From the NCBI RefSeq assembly GCF_010183535.1, contig NC_071332.1, positions 16,678,001 through 16,742,000 of the forward strand: a stretch of DNA of 64,000 bases. Direction: 5' to 3'. A program made the translations under genes and the position numbers. Positions 34,710 through 45,784 of the stretch are shown piece after piece (position 1 is the first letter of the stretch; every line of letters begins with the position of its first letter). Origin of the DNA: Caenorhabditis remanei. Taxonomy: Eukaryota; Nematoda; Chromadorea; Rhabditida; Rhabditidae. The notes beneath the pieces were generated by a model. It was not told where the DNA came from, did no database searches, and saw only the letters and a list, made by a program, of their open reading frames with translations.

Positions 34710-35248
34710 CTAAGCTTGCTGGCAGAAAACGCTCGTAATAGTTGTTGTACACGTAACACCCATAGACGTCGCAGAGTACTTCCACATCATGTCTACACTG
34801 CTGCATTGTACCATTATAGTTACTGTTTGATTGGGAGGACTATTTTCCACAGGTTCACCAGCTGTGTTAAAAGTCATACTGGCAAAGTTGCCCTCATCAG
34901 CCGTGCATTGGAGATTCATTGTAGCGATCGTATCCAGGGTTCCAGGGATTTGTGTGGTGTTATACCTGTAGACACACTTATAGATTTGTAATTATATTTT
35001 CAATCCTCACATGTCATAAACAACATCGATCTCTTGTGCAGCGTTTGGGTTTCCAAGAGCTATATCAGTTTGTGAACAATTTCCTGTAGAAAAATAAAAA
35101 TTTTGCTTTAATACGTTCAAAACTCACGAAGTTCGGGTTCTTCTGTGACTATGGGCATGGTTACAGATTCAGTTCTCAAGCATGGATTTACAATAGTCAG
35201 ACAGTAAAAAATGACCAGGGAAGATAGAAAAAAATTCAGACAAAACAT
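34710..35248 (-). CDS. Small secreted protein with C6/DUF281-like domain (C1 copy)
   Basis: Three exons. Start 35248 with a hydrophobic signal peptide (MFCLNFFLSSLVIFYCLTIV). Exon 2 (after TTTCTACAG) gives NCSQTDIALGNPNAAQEIDV. Exon 3 gives TIATMNLQCTADEGNFASMT, the spaced VTIMVQCSSVDMMWKYSA and CTTTITSVFC before the stop at 34710. Alternating V-x-C and W-x-Y with paired Cys are C6/DUF281-like, a nematode extracellular domain of unknown binding target. About 135 residues. Copy at 54103-54641. Confidence 0.72.
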
Positions 35249-36731
35249 GCCGTTTTAAGTATAACATTAAGTTCTTTGGACTCATTCTTTTATACTAAAT
35301 TAGAAAAGGGCGGAGATCATAAGGTGAACGGAAGAGAACGTTCAAGATAAAAACATAATGTACTGGCGTTGAGGTTTGTCGATCAATCGAGACCAAATTA
35401 ATTTTCTAATTAGAGAAATGAACTCGGAAAATGAGTGACAGTATGGGAAAGGAAGAAATGGCATCGTTAAAATGACTGATCTGATAGTGAGGCGGAACGA
35501 TATTCTATTAGGGAGATGTGCTCTCATCAGCTAATTATTTAATTGGTTAATTAATTTTTAACAATTGAAAACATATATTTTGGGTAATCAAACTTTTTTT
35601 TAAGTAAGAAGTTGTTGCTAAGAGATTCGATATAAGTTATAATGATATCTAAAGTTTAATTTTTCTGTAAGTCTCTTAATCAGAACAAGAGCTCACTGTG
35701 ACTTTTGAAATCATATTTTTTGATGTCTGAGACAACTTCACTGTCATATTTCCTTCACCAGCTCGAGACGGCATTTTACAGTATTCTAAAACAATTCTTC
35801 ATTTTTATGTTCATAAGTTCAAGCTACATATGAATAGCTTCTCCCATATTCCGACCGAAAAGTCTTCTTGAACATCCCGAAATGATATCTTTCCGCGCAG
35901 GAGGTTAAAAAACCATTTCATTATACGGGATCATAAAAAGAAAGTGAAATTAGGATCACACTACATAGGATCACACTGCAATCGAAGAATGTTGATCTCA
36001 CTGGAAATTTAGAAAACTTGGGAAAAAAGAGTTGGATTTATCTTTATACGGTATGCCATATTATTACAAACTGTTAGAAAAAATGTTATTACTTGAAAAA
36101 AAGAGTTTTTAACAAAATTCGACCCAAATCGCTATTATTTGAGACTCAATGTGAGGTTTGAGCCGGTTCAAACATCAGAGAACACGCAATTTTTAACTAA
36201 TGGTTTGAAAAAGTCAGTGTCAACTTATGAATACAATTCAATCCTTTCCTCTTAATTCGAACCATGTCTGTCTCCCGCAGTGATGCGGCGTGACAAGCGA
36301 TAAATCAACTACAATTCGCGGCGGGTTTATCTGTATGTAGCCTGATCTTTCTAATCAGACAAAACGGAGGGAATCAGTTTTTTAATGTGTTCTCTTTCTC
36401 TTCGTAAGGTCAAAAAATGATATGATCGGGATAGGATAGAGGGTCAATGACTCCTTTCTTTTCAAACGATGCAAAATTAATGTTTTTTTAATCTATAAAA
36501 AAAGAATAATTTAAACAAGGGAACTAAAACTGATGAGAAGTTAAAACTGATAGTAGAAATTTTCAAAATAAATGATTATCGTAAAAAATATTTTGTTTTC
36601 AAGAACTTTGTTTTGGCATGCTTTAATAATATTCATCCATGATCTGTGTTTTTGCGTTTTCAATAGAAAACTTGAACGTCTAGGAATGTTTGCCATCGCT
36701 GGAAACGTGCTTGTTGCACTTGAACATATAC
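35249..36731. other. Conserved non-coding tail of block C1
   Basis: No gene is apparent, yet 35650-36731 is very similar to 55060-56170 apart from small indels. It contains an 18-bp interrupted palindrome GTTTGAGCCGGTTCAAAC (36156-36173; also 55618-55635) and a GC-richer patch near 36270-36330 (GCGGCGTGACAAGCGATAAA). Could be regulatory, an ncRNA, or simply recent duplication. Confidence 0.5.
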
Positions 36732-36996
36732 TGTTCTAGTCTCGGTAAGTCCCATCTTACGAGAAAAACATTATTGAGAATTTCGAGTATCACTCAGGGC
36801 CATTCCCTCGTGAGGCTGAGGTTGTTATGAATTACAAGAAGTAGCTTCACTACATACAGACGTAATCCACAAGGTCCAATTAAAAACAGTCTGAAAACAT
36901 TAGTGTATAATACGATTTCTGTCTGCTTTATATTTTCATCGAAAACATTCATACCACCGTCTTGTTAGCCAACATAACATTATCATCATACGGATA

Positions 36997-38317
36997 ATGG
37001 CTGGTCCGTTTGATTCAAAATCCTTCACGATCTACGTGAAAATCGCCCAGTTTGTTGCTCAGTTGGGCTTTTTTACTACCACTTTCTTTTGTTACATTTT
37101 GATATTTCTTACTGTTTTTGGAATAAACAGAAAATTCGGAAGTTATAAATATCTACTGATTTTCTTTCCAACAGTTGGTATCCTTTTTGCAACGATGGAG
37201 CTACTTCTTTATCCGGTAATCGTGTAATAGGAAACATTACATTTGTTCTAATTTTAGAATGTGTATTCTCACAATGCTGGTTATGTCTTCTATAGTACCA
37301 GTCGCCCATTTGGAATGAGTCAAGACACTGTAACCTTCTGTTTGTGCTTTCACACTGGAGTCTACGCATCCACCATCTCCATGCTATCGGTCCAGTTTTT
37401 ATATCGATACTGGGCGATTTTTGAGTAAGTTCTCTGGGGGAAAATGAATTGTCATGAAGTTTTGGTCTTCAGTGAAACAAAACTCCGCTTTTTCAAAGGA
37501 TGGAAGTTTATGATCTCTGTTGTCTATTCGGCGTTCTTCGGCGTTGTTTGGGCTCTGGGGACATTGTATTTTGATGAAATTGACAATTACTCAAAAGGAT
37601 ATTTTAAGTAAGTCTAGTGAAATGAAACTGACTGATGTACAGATTGCATTACTACCACGTCAATTAAAAGATAAAAGACCACTTAAGGACCCAGTAACCT
37701 CAGGTCTGTAAAAATCTTCTTACTTCAGCTCTGATATGCTTCAAAAATTCAATCTCGACATTTCTGAGGTTTCGGGTGTAGCCGTTGTTGCCTATGACGC
37801 TACCGGTTCTATTCGATGGTTCAACATCTCGTCGACACTTAACATGACATGTATCATGGCTATCCAGTATACTGTAATCATCTATTGTGCTGTTTTTATG
37901 TATATTGGTATGGAGGAAAAGCTTCAAATACTCTCACTATCCATGAGAAACCTTCACAAGCAATTTTTCAAGACACTCATTCTCCAGATTGTAACCCCCA
38001 CTATAACTCTGTTTTCTCCAGTGACATTTATATTGTACCTTTCACTACTAGATATTGAGTGTGATCTACCAACTGGTATTTTGCTCTGCGCCATTACACT
38101 GTACCCAGCTATGGATGCTATCATTGTTTTGTGCATCGTCTCAGCCTATAAAAAGGCTGCAAAAAGTGAGTTGGTGTATGAATATCGTATGCCCAGTGTT
38201 CACTTTCCAGAACTCACTATTCAGTTTTTGGATAAATGTAGAAAGTTGTTGGGTACCGTGGAAACAGAGCCAAGTACCAGACTTAATAATGTGAATCTTC
38301 CAAATGTTATGAACTAA
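36997..38317 (+). CDS. str-type serpentine chemoreceptor, intact inverted copy
   Basis: str/srj-type GPCR of four exons: 36997-37215, 37258-37424, 37473-37607 and 37729-38317. Start MAGPFDSKSFTIYVK. Here the loop missing from the C1 copy is present: FGINRKFGSYKYLLIFFPTV. TM3 ends SVQFLYRYWAIF, TM6 FKTLILQIVTPTITLFSPV, TM7 TLYPAMDAIIVLCIV, with a C-terminal tail of about 60 residues. All donors are GT. Both flanks match the flanks of the C1 and C2 copies in inverse orientation, so it arose by inverted duplication. It is the only undamaged member of the three in this window. Confidence 0.85.
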
Positions 38318-38703
38318 TGTAAGTGGTTTTGTCAGTGACTTGGTAGTGAATTTCAACTTCAACTTTAGGACAACATTTTCTCAACGTAAGCACGGAGGGC
38401 AACAATTGCTGGAAAATAAAAACAAAAAAACAAAAAGAAAATGTTTCTATGTCCATTCAAACCATTTTAACCTTTTTTAAACAATTATTTGTTTTCCCCC
38501 GAACTTTAAAAAAATCATTCTCTTATTTACCAAAGTTGTTTTTTTCCAGTTTCCCCCATTGTATTGAGTTTTGTGCTTTGAAATTTTCACTCTAGACCTC
38601 AACAGAACAATTGTCATACGAAACTAATAAACACATGTAATTGCCACCTTTCATATTTTTCAATCTCAAATGTTAAGAAACTTTTTTCATTTAATCATTC
38701 ATA
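38318..38703. other. Intergenic, no gene seen
   Basis: The first ~80 bp (TTCTCAACGTAAGCACGG) are inversely repeated at about 50780. The rest is a T-rich promoter-like region before the irld-type gene. Confidence 0.5.
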
Positions 38704-40434
38704 ATGCTCTCCTTATTCTTTTTTATTTTTTCTACTTTCTTTGTTCCAAGCTTTTCATCTGATTCTTCTCTACCAGGTATCTGAAAAAAGAAATTCATAA
38801 ATTCCGTTTATTCCAAATGTTCAGACACAAAATGCATTTTCAATCAAACCGAAATTACTTCAAAAACTATTAAAAAATTTCCCAAATGCAGTACGGTGTA
38901 TGCTCATATTGTGATAAACTCAAAGACAGATTTATCAGTGAATCAGTTGAAAAAAGCTTTCCAAAATATGTCAACTCTGGTCGGCGGTTTACGAATGGAA
39001 AACTCCAATTTGTCGAGTCTCTCGTTTTTAACACCTGACAAAAATAATGAGTTTAGACTTGGGTGTCAGCCGAGTGAGTTTTTTTTTAATTTTTGAAATA
39101 AATTTTTTGAAACAGATGGGTTCATCATTGAGAACAACTCTCAACTCTCCGATATAGGAGGTCTCCAAAATATGAGGCCTTTGATGTTCGAGAGCTTGAA
39201 TATGTGCAAGTTTCGAATAGTTAACAATCCAAAGTTGGACCTCGAGAGTTTATGCTGGAGCTACCAACTGATAGATTTGGTTAACTTAACAACAGAAGGG
39301 AACTTGAAGAATTGTGGTAGATCTCTGAATAACAATATCCACCAGATCCAAAATTATTTCAGGGTGCCAAGGAGACCAAATAAATGCCTCTTCTCTATCT
39401 AATTACCAAAGCTGCACACGGTTTTACAACGGATTAGTCTTACATAATATCACGAAAACCACCGATTTATCACCTCTATCGAATGTGCAAACCGTATTGG
39501 GAAAGTTAGAAATTCGAAACTCCAATATTCAAAATTTGTCATTTTTGACAAATCTGAAGTATTTCAAAGTGTATGCAGAGTCGGAAATCATTTTCAATTT
39601 GAAAGACAATCCGGAGATGACAAGGCTTGGGCTTTCAGCATTAGAAGAATTCGAAAATTTTAACTATGAAACATATCCCTTTCAAGCCGGCAATATTGAA
39701 AACTTGCACCCCGACTTCTGTCTAACTGAGAATGAGTTTAACTTTTTTGACAGCTTTCATTTCATTAACCTTCATGCCAAAGCTTGCGAGTTTGATGAAC
39801 AAGGCCTATGTTATTTTGAATCTATGGACAAATTGCCAAACAACTGTCTCACTATAATTGGTAACCTGGTGATTGAGTCTGGCGATGAGGAGCATATTAA
39901 CAAGCTGATCAGAGTGTACACTCTATTTGGTACTTTGATCATTAGGAATACTCAACTGGTGGATTTCAGTTTTCTGCCCAAACTGACTCTCATTATTTCT
40001 TTGAATGGTTTGTTAGCGTTATATGACTAAAAATAACTGAGATTTCAAATTTCAGATACGCTGCCGGTTGTTCAAATTCTATCCAATAAAAACTTAACGA
40101 ATCCGAAAATCGGCTCCAGTGTCAGGGTAATGTAACATTTTTGTATAATACAGATTTTCAGTTCTAACCAAAATTTCAGAACATATTCACCAGAAGCTTC
40201 TATAATCGTGTTGCAATAATTCAGGACAACCACCCGAACATATTTAATTATACAAATGGAACTTGCAACCTTTTTGGAGTGATAGTAAATGAAATGATTA
40301 TGTATCGAAGAAGTCTGAATTATACCGGAGGGGATTGTGGGGCTCCAGTTGTTTTGGATTCATATTCGGTGGAAGGATGCAGATTTTTTATGATTTTGAT
40401 GCTGTTTTTAACGGAATGTTTTATTGGTTTTTGA
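38704..40434 (+). CDS. irld-type protein with two receptor L domains
   Basis: Paralogue of 29317-31160. Signal peptide MLSLFFFIFSTFFVPSFSSD from 38704; intron; then CIFNQTEITSKTIKKFPKCS opens the first L domain (LVGGLRMENSNLSSLSFL). CQGDQINASSLSNYQSC opens the second after the intron ending TTTCAG near 39361; it includes LGKLEIRNSNIQNLSFL, IENLHPDFCLT and the terminal LNYTGGDCG. A hydrophobic C-terminus (FFMILMLFLTECFIGF) ends at 40434, suggesting a membrane or GPI anchor. Introns near 39071, 39316, 40008 and 40126 keep frame. Likely cell-surface; no signalling domain. Its end is 58 bp from the convergent srw stop. Confidence 0.82.
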
Positions 40435-40492
40435 CATTTTCATAAAAATTTAAGCTAAATAAATTTCCAAAAAATGATTTCATTTAAAAAAA

Positions 40493-41802
40493 TTAAGTTG
40501 TTCTTTTAGAAGAGTTTGAAGTTTTCGTAGTATCTACAGTTGTTGGATGTATAGAAGATTCCGGAGCGGCAACTTTGACTTCTTTCTTCTCCTTCCACAA
40601 AAATCTCTTTACAACATCCCTATACTGAGAAGACATACAGAAACAAATGAAACAATGGGCAATAGAACTTCCGATGGAGAATGTGAGAGCAACAACTTCT
40701 AGCTCCCCGAAAAATGCTCTGAAATTTATTTATTTTTTTGAAAAATGCCTTGCACCTACTGTTCTTTAAAATCTTGGACATAAATATAGCTGAAAATAAA
40801 TAACGCTCCGTAGGCAAATTCCGAAATGAACACAGTCGCAGCCATCGTCCCAACCAGTGCCGATGTGTTGGTAGATCAAAAACACAATCAATATTTATAA
40901 ACTCTTATTATAACGAACCGGGGGGACAGACTCACTTATCACTCTTCAAATTTTTCCTCCGTTTCTTTGCCGCAACTAGAGCAATCATTAAGGCTACAGC
41001 CATCAGGATATACAGTAAGCTTACAGTGATAACAATACACCCATCAATCAAATGAAATAAGTTTTCAGCTTTTCCAGTGGTCACATGTATATACATTACG
41101 TAGCTAGGTGTGTAGCCACCAGGACACCTAAAGAATAGGAGGTTCTGGAAAAAAGACCACGTCAACTCACATCAAAAGTTTTTCAATCGTTGTGCATTGA
41201 GAGTAAACTGCACTCCATCCACCACAAATCAGGCCGACCATCAGCACAATGAGCCATCCAGATCTAGCTTTCATCAGAAAATTGACAGCGGAACTCATCG
41301 GGAAAATGACTGAAAATGAGCGGAACGCAGCGATGAACAACGCGAGAAACGCTGAGCATCGTCGACTCATAATTTGAGTGGAATTTGAGAAGACATCGAT
41401 AAAAATATGATAATACGGGTAGACACCAGGACACTTTTCTATCTGGTATATTATATGCCATGTCATGAAAATTTTCGCCATTTTACCAATGGAATGTATG
41501 AAATCACAGAGACAAATTCCAATCATGATGATGTAAACCAAGTTGGACCTCAATTCTTTTTGGCATAAAATAAATAAGTGAGGAATGTTCACTATAAAGT
41601 TGACGATCACCGCGATGTCATAAATCTGATGGAGCACTCCTAAAATGCTGGCGTAATATCCTGCCATTTGTTGAAAATTTTCAGTAAGATAGTCATTGTT
41701 ATTGATGTATCCTCTGCCAAACGGATCACTATAGATAAAGTCATCGGTAAAATAATCATAGGGGTCCATAGTAGAAGTACGGGAAAGTTTATTGGTTTTC
41801 AT
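40493..41802 (-). CDS. srw-type serpentine chemoreceptor with a defective splice acceptor
   Basis: Class W GPCR. Start MKTNKLSRTSTMDPYDYFTD; Tyr/Asp-rich ectodomain; NIPHLFILCQKELRSN and IGICLCD; SRRCSAFLALFIAAFRSFSV with FPMSS. Exon 2 (CPGGYTPSYVMYI, TM5) ends at GTGAGT near 40935. Exon 3 (TNTSALVGTMAATVFISEFA, TM6) is in frame, but its expected acceptor reads TTTTTG|ATC with no AG. Exon 4 has CFICFCMSSQYRDVV and a Ser/Thr-rich tail to the stop 40493-40495. The gene may be a young pseudogene or use another acceptor. Convergent with the irld-type gene. Confidence 0.72.
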
Positions 41803-41949
41803 GGCTTGAGAATAAGAAAATTGGGGAGAAATGAGATTAAAACTTTGGTGAATTCGGACAACAAGAGAGCTCGTATACCCTATAATTGTAGTTTGAGGTG
41901 TTTATATGAAAAGGTTTTTCTAAAAATCATTTCGCTATAATGACGTTTA

Positions 41950-42205
41950 GCAGTTATAATTAAGCGTATCATTTTTGTTACTATAACACAGATTAGCAAA
42001 GTATCTTTTTCATCGTCCATCTCAACTGACCAGATTGTTATCTATTCCAAACTATGGGATTTCTTATATTCAACTTTTTCTCTCAAACTTATCGCATTTT
42101 CAAATCCTAAAAATTATTGTTTCTCGGGGAGCCAAATAAATGGTGTCTTTGAATTCTGATGCCACGTAGCAGACGACACATCTCTTTTCTATCTTCAACA
42201 TCCGA
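41950..42205 (-). pseudogene. Fragment of a chitinase-like (chil-type) gene, 3' end
   Basis: Matches 45788-46050, the last part of the neighbouring GH18-like gene (TTATAATTAAGCGTATCAT and the region encoding FIWLPEKQKFLGFEN), with an internal loss of about 20 nt and many substitutions. No 5' portion is present. A dead partial duplicate. Confidence 0.75.
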
Positions 42206-42334
42206 AAATTGGAATTCTGGAGCCTAAAATCAGATTTTAGATTTCTTGTTTCAAAAACTTGCATCTTAAAATGCGGTTTATTTTACAATGTGGTAATAAA
42301 AAAGAAAAACTGAATTTATTATGAAATTCAAGAA

Positions 42335-43497
42335 TTACAGGTAACGCAGGAGAGATAAAATCAAAACGTATAAATTTTCTCCAGCCATGTTAAGCAGTAA
42401 CTCCCCCGCCAATTGAGCTAATTGTGACTGATTTCTGAAAACACATCTTAAAAATTCGCCCTGCCTCTTTGCTTCCCTTCTCTTTTTTTTTCTCCGCAAG
42501 CATTTTCTTACTGTATCCATATAATCTGATGAAATTAGCATACAAATAAAACAGTGTGTTACACAATTCATAGTGATTAGTGTTTTAGCATTGGTTCGGA
42601 AGTTGACAAAGTAAATTCTGTGTAAAAAAACAATAGGTTATACATTGACATTTATGACTCACTGTATCAACTCATAAGGCTTGAGGTAAACACGATCGAA
42701 AAATAAAACACAAGCGTCAATAGATTCTGATATGAAGAAACTCAAAGTGATTATGAGTACAAGAATTATTTGACTGAAACATTTGTAAAAACAGAAACAA
42801 AGACAAGATATACTCACTCATCTTTCCAACTCTTCTTCCTAATTACTTTTTGGAGTTTCACGAATTGAATGACAATTGAGATGATGTAAATAGAAACACA
42901 CAGGCACTTCATGCAGTCATTTATAAATTTTTGAGAATAAAATAAATCATAGTCGACATCCAGTCGACAATCGAAAAAACGAGTTTGATACCAAACTTGC
43001 CAAGCAGTGCACAGTCCTGCGAATCCAAAAATAAGGAAACATTTGATTGGAAACTTCAAGGATAGTGAAACAATTTCAAGCGCCGATAACAGTAAAACCA
43101 AAAGAGAAGATAAACTTTTAACTGTGTGTTGCAATGACATGATGATGGGTCTCCAGATGTTATGTGAGTTTGGGCGAGAACTATGGCACGTATTTCCAAG
43201 AAGATCGTCTAAAAAACCCCAAAGAATGCTACCAGAAAAAAAAATAATGTCAGAGAGACAAATGATAATAAGAATTTGAAACACAAACTGAGTTCTTAAT
43301 GGCTTTCGGGTAAGAATCGTGAAATGAAATAGATTCAGAAAGATACCGAAAATCGAGAATACCATATCTCCAAGAGTCGCTACCCTCACATTATACTCCG
43401 CAATGTAAGGTTCAATTTCGAAGAATTCGGGCTCATAAACTTTGTATGCTTCTGTGGTGGTAGTGGTGGTACTGGTTTTCGTGTTGAATCGAGACAT
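42335..43497 (-). CDS. srw-type serpentine chemoreceptor, paralogue of the first gene
   Basis: Class W GPCR. Starts MSRFNTKTSTTTTTTEA at 43497, like the gene at 2244-3455. Tyr/Glu-rich N-terminal domain; NLFHFTILTRKPLRTQ; the TM3/loop-2 region is divergent (SSLLVLLLSALEIVSL in place of RRxS..IR..FPMS), as in its paralogue. Exon 1 ends at GTGAGT (about 42817). Exon 2 encodes TM6. Exon 3 after ACACAG encodes MNCVTHCFICMLISSDYMDT, then a very basic run, and is read to the stop at 42335. The last ~40 residues may include an unrecognised intron. Otherwise intact. Confidence 0.8.
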
Positions 43498-44223
43498 GAA
43501 TTCTGAAAAAGTTCAGCTTTTGGGCTTCTGGAACTTCAGGTGATCTCTTATATTGAGCACCGGTGATCACGCAGAAAAATGACAAATTTTTATGAATTTT
43601 TAAAAGCAAATGTCGAAAAACTTCGAAAGCTATCATTAAAGTGATATCAACGGTTTGGTTTCATATTTAGAATAATGTGCATTGGTCTCTTTTTGTAATC
43701 TGAGAAAACTTTGAAAAATGACAAGTGACATGATGCATGTGTTACTTGAAAAGAAAAACATTTTGAGAAAACAAAAATTGGATGTAGTGATATTTGTCAA
43801 GAAAAACTGCCTGATTCTGGTTAGTGATAGAATCCCGATCTCCAAAACCTGCCATTTCGTAACCAGACGTTCCGAAACCGAACATTTTGAAATCAGACGG
43901 TTTGCAACCGGTGGTTATGAAATCGAATATTTTGAAACCGATACATCGAAACACTAAATGTGCTATTCGATTTCGAAATGCTCAGTTGCGAAATATCCGG
44001 TTGGAAATGTCCTGTTTCAGTCTCGGGCAGCACACTGAGTGAGAGTAATAAACACTACAGAGTAGATGTAGTTGATCATGAGATCAGACTGGACTACATA
44101 CACTATATGAGGGAGGAGCGTCACACCAACAATTCAGGAAAACAACAAATCGCTACGCGCTTCGTCATGAATTTCCATTTGTGTTGTCCCAAAATATTTT
44201 CTTTTCAGGTTACACAAGTACTA
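43498..44223. other. Intergenic with a degenerate 15-bp minisatellite
   Basis: Between two divergent srw loci. From about 43845 to 44000 a loose 14-16 bp unit (AAACCGAACATTTTG and variants) recurs about ten times. No gene supported; reading frames here come from the repeat. Confidence 0.45.
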
Positions 44224-45528
44224 TGTCACTTGAAAATATAAGACAAGTGAACATTTCTGAATACCATTTTACCAATTCTACACGCTGCTTCGAAGAAAAT
44301 TGGTTCGAAGTCGAGAACAATTTGATTCGTCAATTCTTCTGCGTTTTCACAGTAAACTTCAATCATATTTCTATACGTCGATATCATTGTTCTATCCAGA
44401 AAGCCATTGAGAACCTCCCCCGTTTTTGTAATTCTACTGGCACTTGCAGTAATGGATATAATCTCTCTATCATATGATGTTCGTACTGAAATATTTTATT
44501 TATACATAGTTATTAATGTGTGCTACTCCAAAGAAACAGATTACAAAATATTGTTTATCAAAAATGCAATGGAATCAATTCGATTTTATTGTAGAAATTG
44601 TTCCACATGGCTCATTTTCAGCATCGCTCTTATAAGAACCCTCGTTATCAAATATCCATTGAATCCAAGAATTGATGTTCTCTCAAAACAAAAGTCTGCA
44701 TACTTTGTGATTTTTGGAATCTTGTTGTTCTCTGCGCCTATCAATATCTTTGATATTTATAAATATCAAATTATTTTATTCAATGATAACTATAAGTGCG
44801 AACAATATCCACCATACCGTGTCTAGTTTTATACTACCAAACTTTCTAGTTTTTTCCAAACCGAAGAGAGAATAGCTTTGCGAATTCATAAGACTCTTGA
44901 CGCAATCGTTTCAAGTGAGTTTTTTCCTGACTCAAAACTCCAAAACGTTTCATTTACGTGTTTTTCTTCTGGCGTCGTCATTTCTCCAATTTTAGATAGC
45001 TCCATGCATACTTTTCCCAATCATTACATTTGTCTTGATTCGAGAAATTAGGAAAACAGGAGAACGCCAACAGAAATTGGGATCTTCTTCCGCTGCAGCA
45101 AATTCTAAGAACACATCGAGATTAGTACTGTTTTTAACAGTGCCATTTTTTATAGCCGAACTTCCCCTTGGAATAGTTTTTATGATATCTCCAATTGACT
45201 TTTTTCAACTCCAGTTCGGATTCGGGTTAGTGTTCATAGCATTTTTATGTCTTTATCAGTCACAAATATCATCATTATTCAGCTTTTTATTGGAAGGTAT
45301 CGAGAATTTGTTCACATATGTTCTCTCTGGTACGACTGCCTTTCATATGATTGTTTGTGTTTTTATGTCAGCTCAATATCGGGATAATGCTTTGGCAATC
45401 ATCAGATGTGGCTATCCAGTTATTGTAAGTAATTATTAACTACGATTACCAAATCTTTTTGTTTAAATTTGTAGGAAAAGAGAGAAGAGAAGGTGACTCA
45501 AATGCAATTGACAGCGAACAATGTGTGA
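44224..45528 (+). pseudogene. srw-type chemoreceptor with frameshift and premature stop
   Basis: Starts MSLENIRQVNISEYHFTN and reads to TVNFNHI (TM1). There a 13-16 nt insertion around 44370-44385 shifts the frame away from the conserved LSRKPLRTSPVF. The body then reads well: CSTWLIFSIALIRTLVIKYP (TM3/loop 2), KYQIILFNDNYKCEQYPPYR. A TAG at 44824-44826 interrupts before KLSSFFQTEERIAL. Later exons encode APCILFPIITFVLIREIRK (TM5), TM6 and FHMIVCVFMSAQYRDN (TM7), with a last exon ending at 45526-45528. Two lesions make a pseudogene likely. An unusual intron could rescue either, but I see no suitable splice pair. Confidence 0.62.
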
Positions 45529-45784
45529 AATGCAGCTTGCAATCTCTCGGAAAATCGAACACTAATTCTGAGCAACTAGTTTATCAGTATACTTTTGTAT
45601 TAACAAAATAATAGCACTGTTTTTCATGAAACCTGTTTCAAATGAATCATATAAAAACATATTTGTTTTTTTCCGTAGTGTTCTACAATTATTGCAACAA
45701 AGTTTTTTTTTAATTCAGAAACAATTGAAAATTGGTCATCACAGAGAAGACTCAATTTTTTATTTTAAATTCAGTAATTCTTAT

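Larger units (their letters stand above)
31490..36731. repeat. Segmental duplication block C1 (direct partner 50830-56170)
   Basis: A str-type receptor, an srw and a C6-type gene, in the same order and orientation, with a conserved ~1.5-kb non-coding tail, all repeated about 19.4 kb downstream. The right ends coincide: both copies run through CTTGAACATATA and then diverge (36731, 56170). Confidence 0.9.

Noticed and set aside
36240..36330. Possible tRNA (GGTTCGAATTAAG on the minus strand)
   Set aside because: No cloverleaf can be drawn; the B-box-like match is isolated.
36997..38317. Operon between the str-type and irld-type genes at 37.0-40.4 kb
   Set aside because: About 390 bp separate them, unlike the ~100-bp spacing of nematode operons, and the families are usually expressed alone.
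43742..43957. Frames with periodic Phe/Gly/Tyr on both strands
   Set aside because: Arise from the 15-bp minisatellite; no start, splice or domain support.
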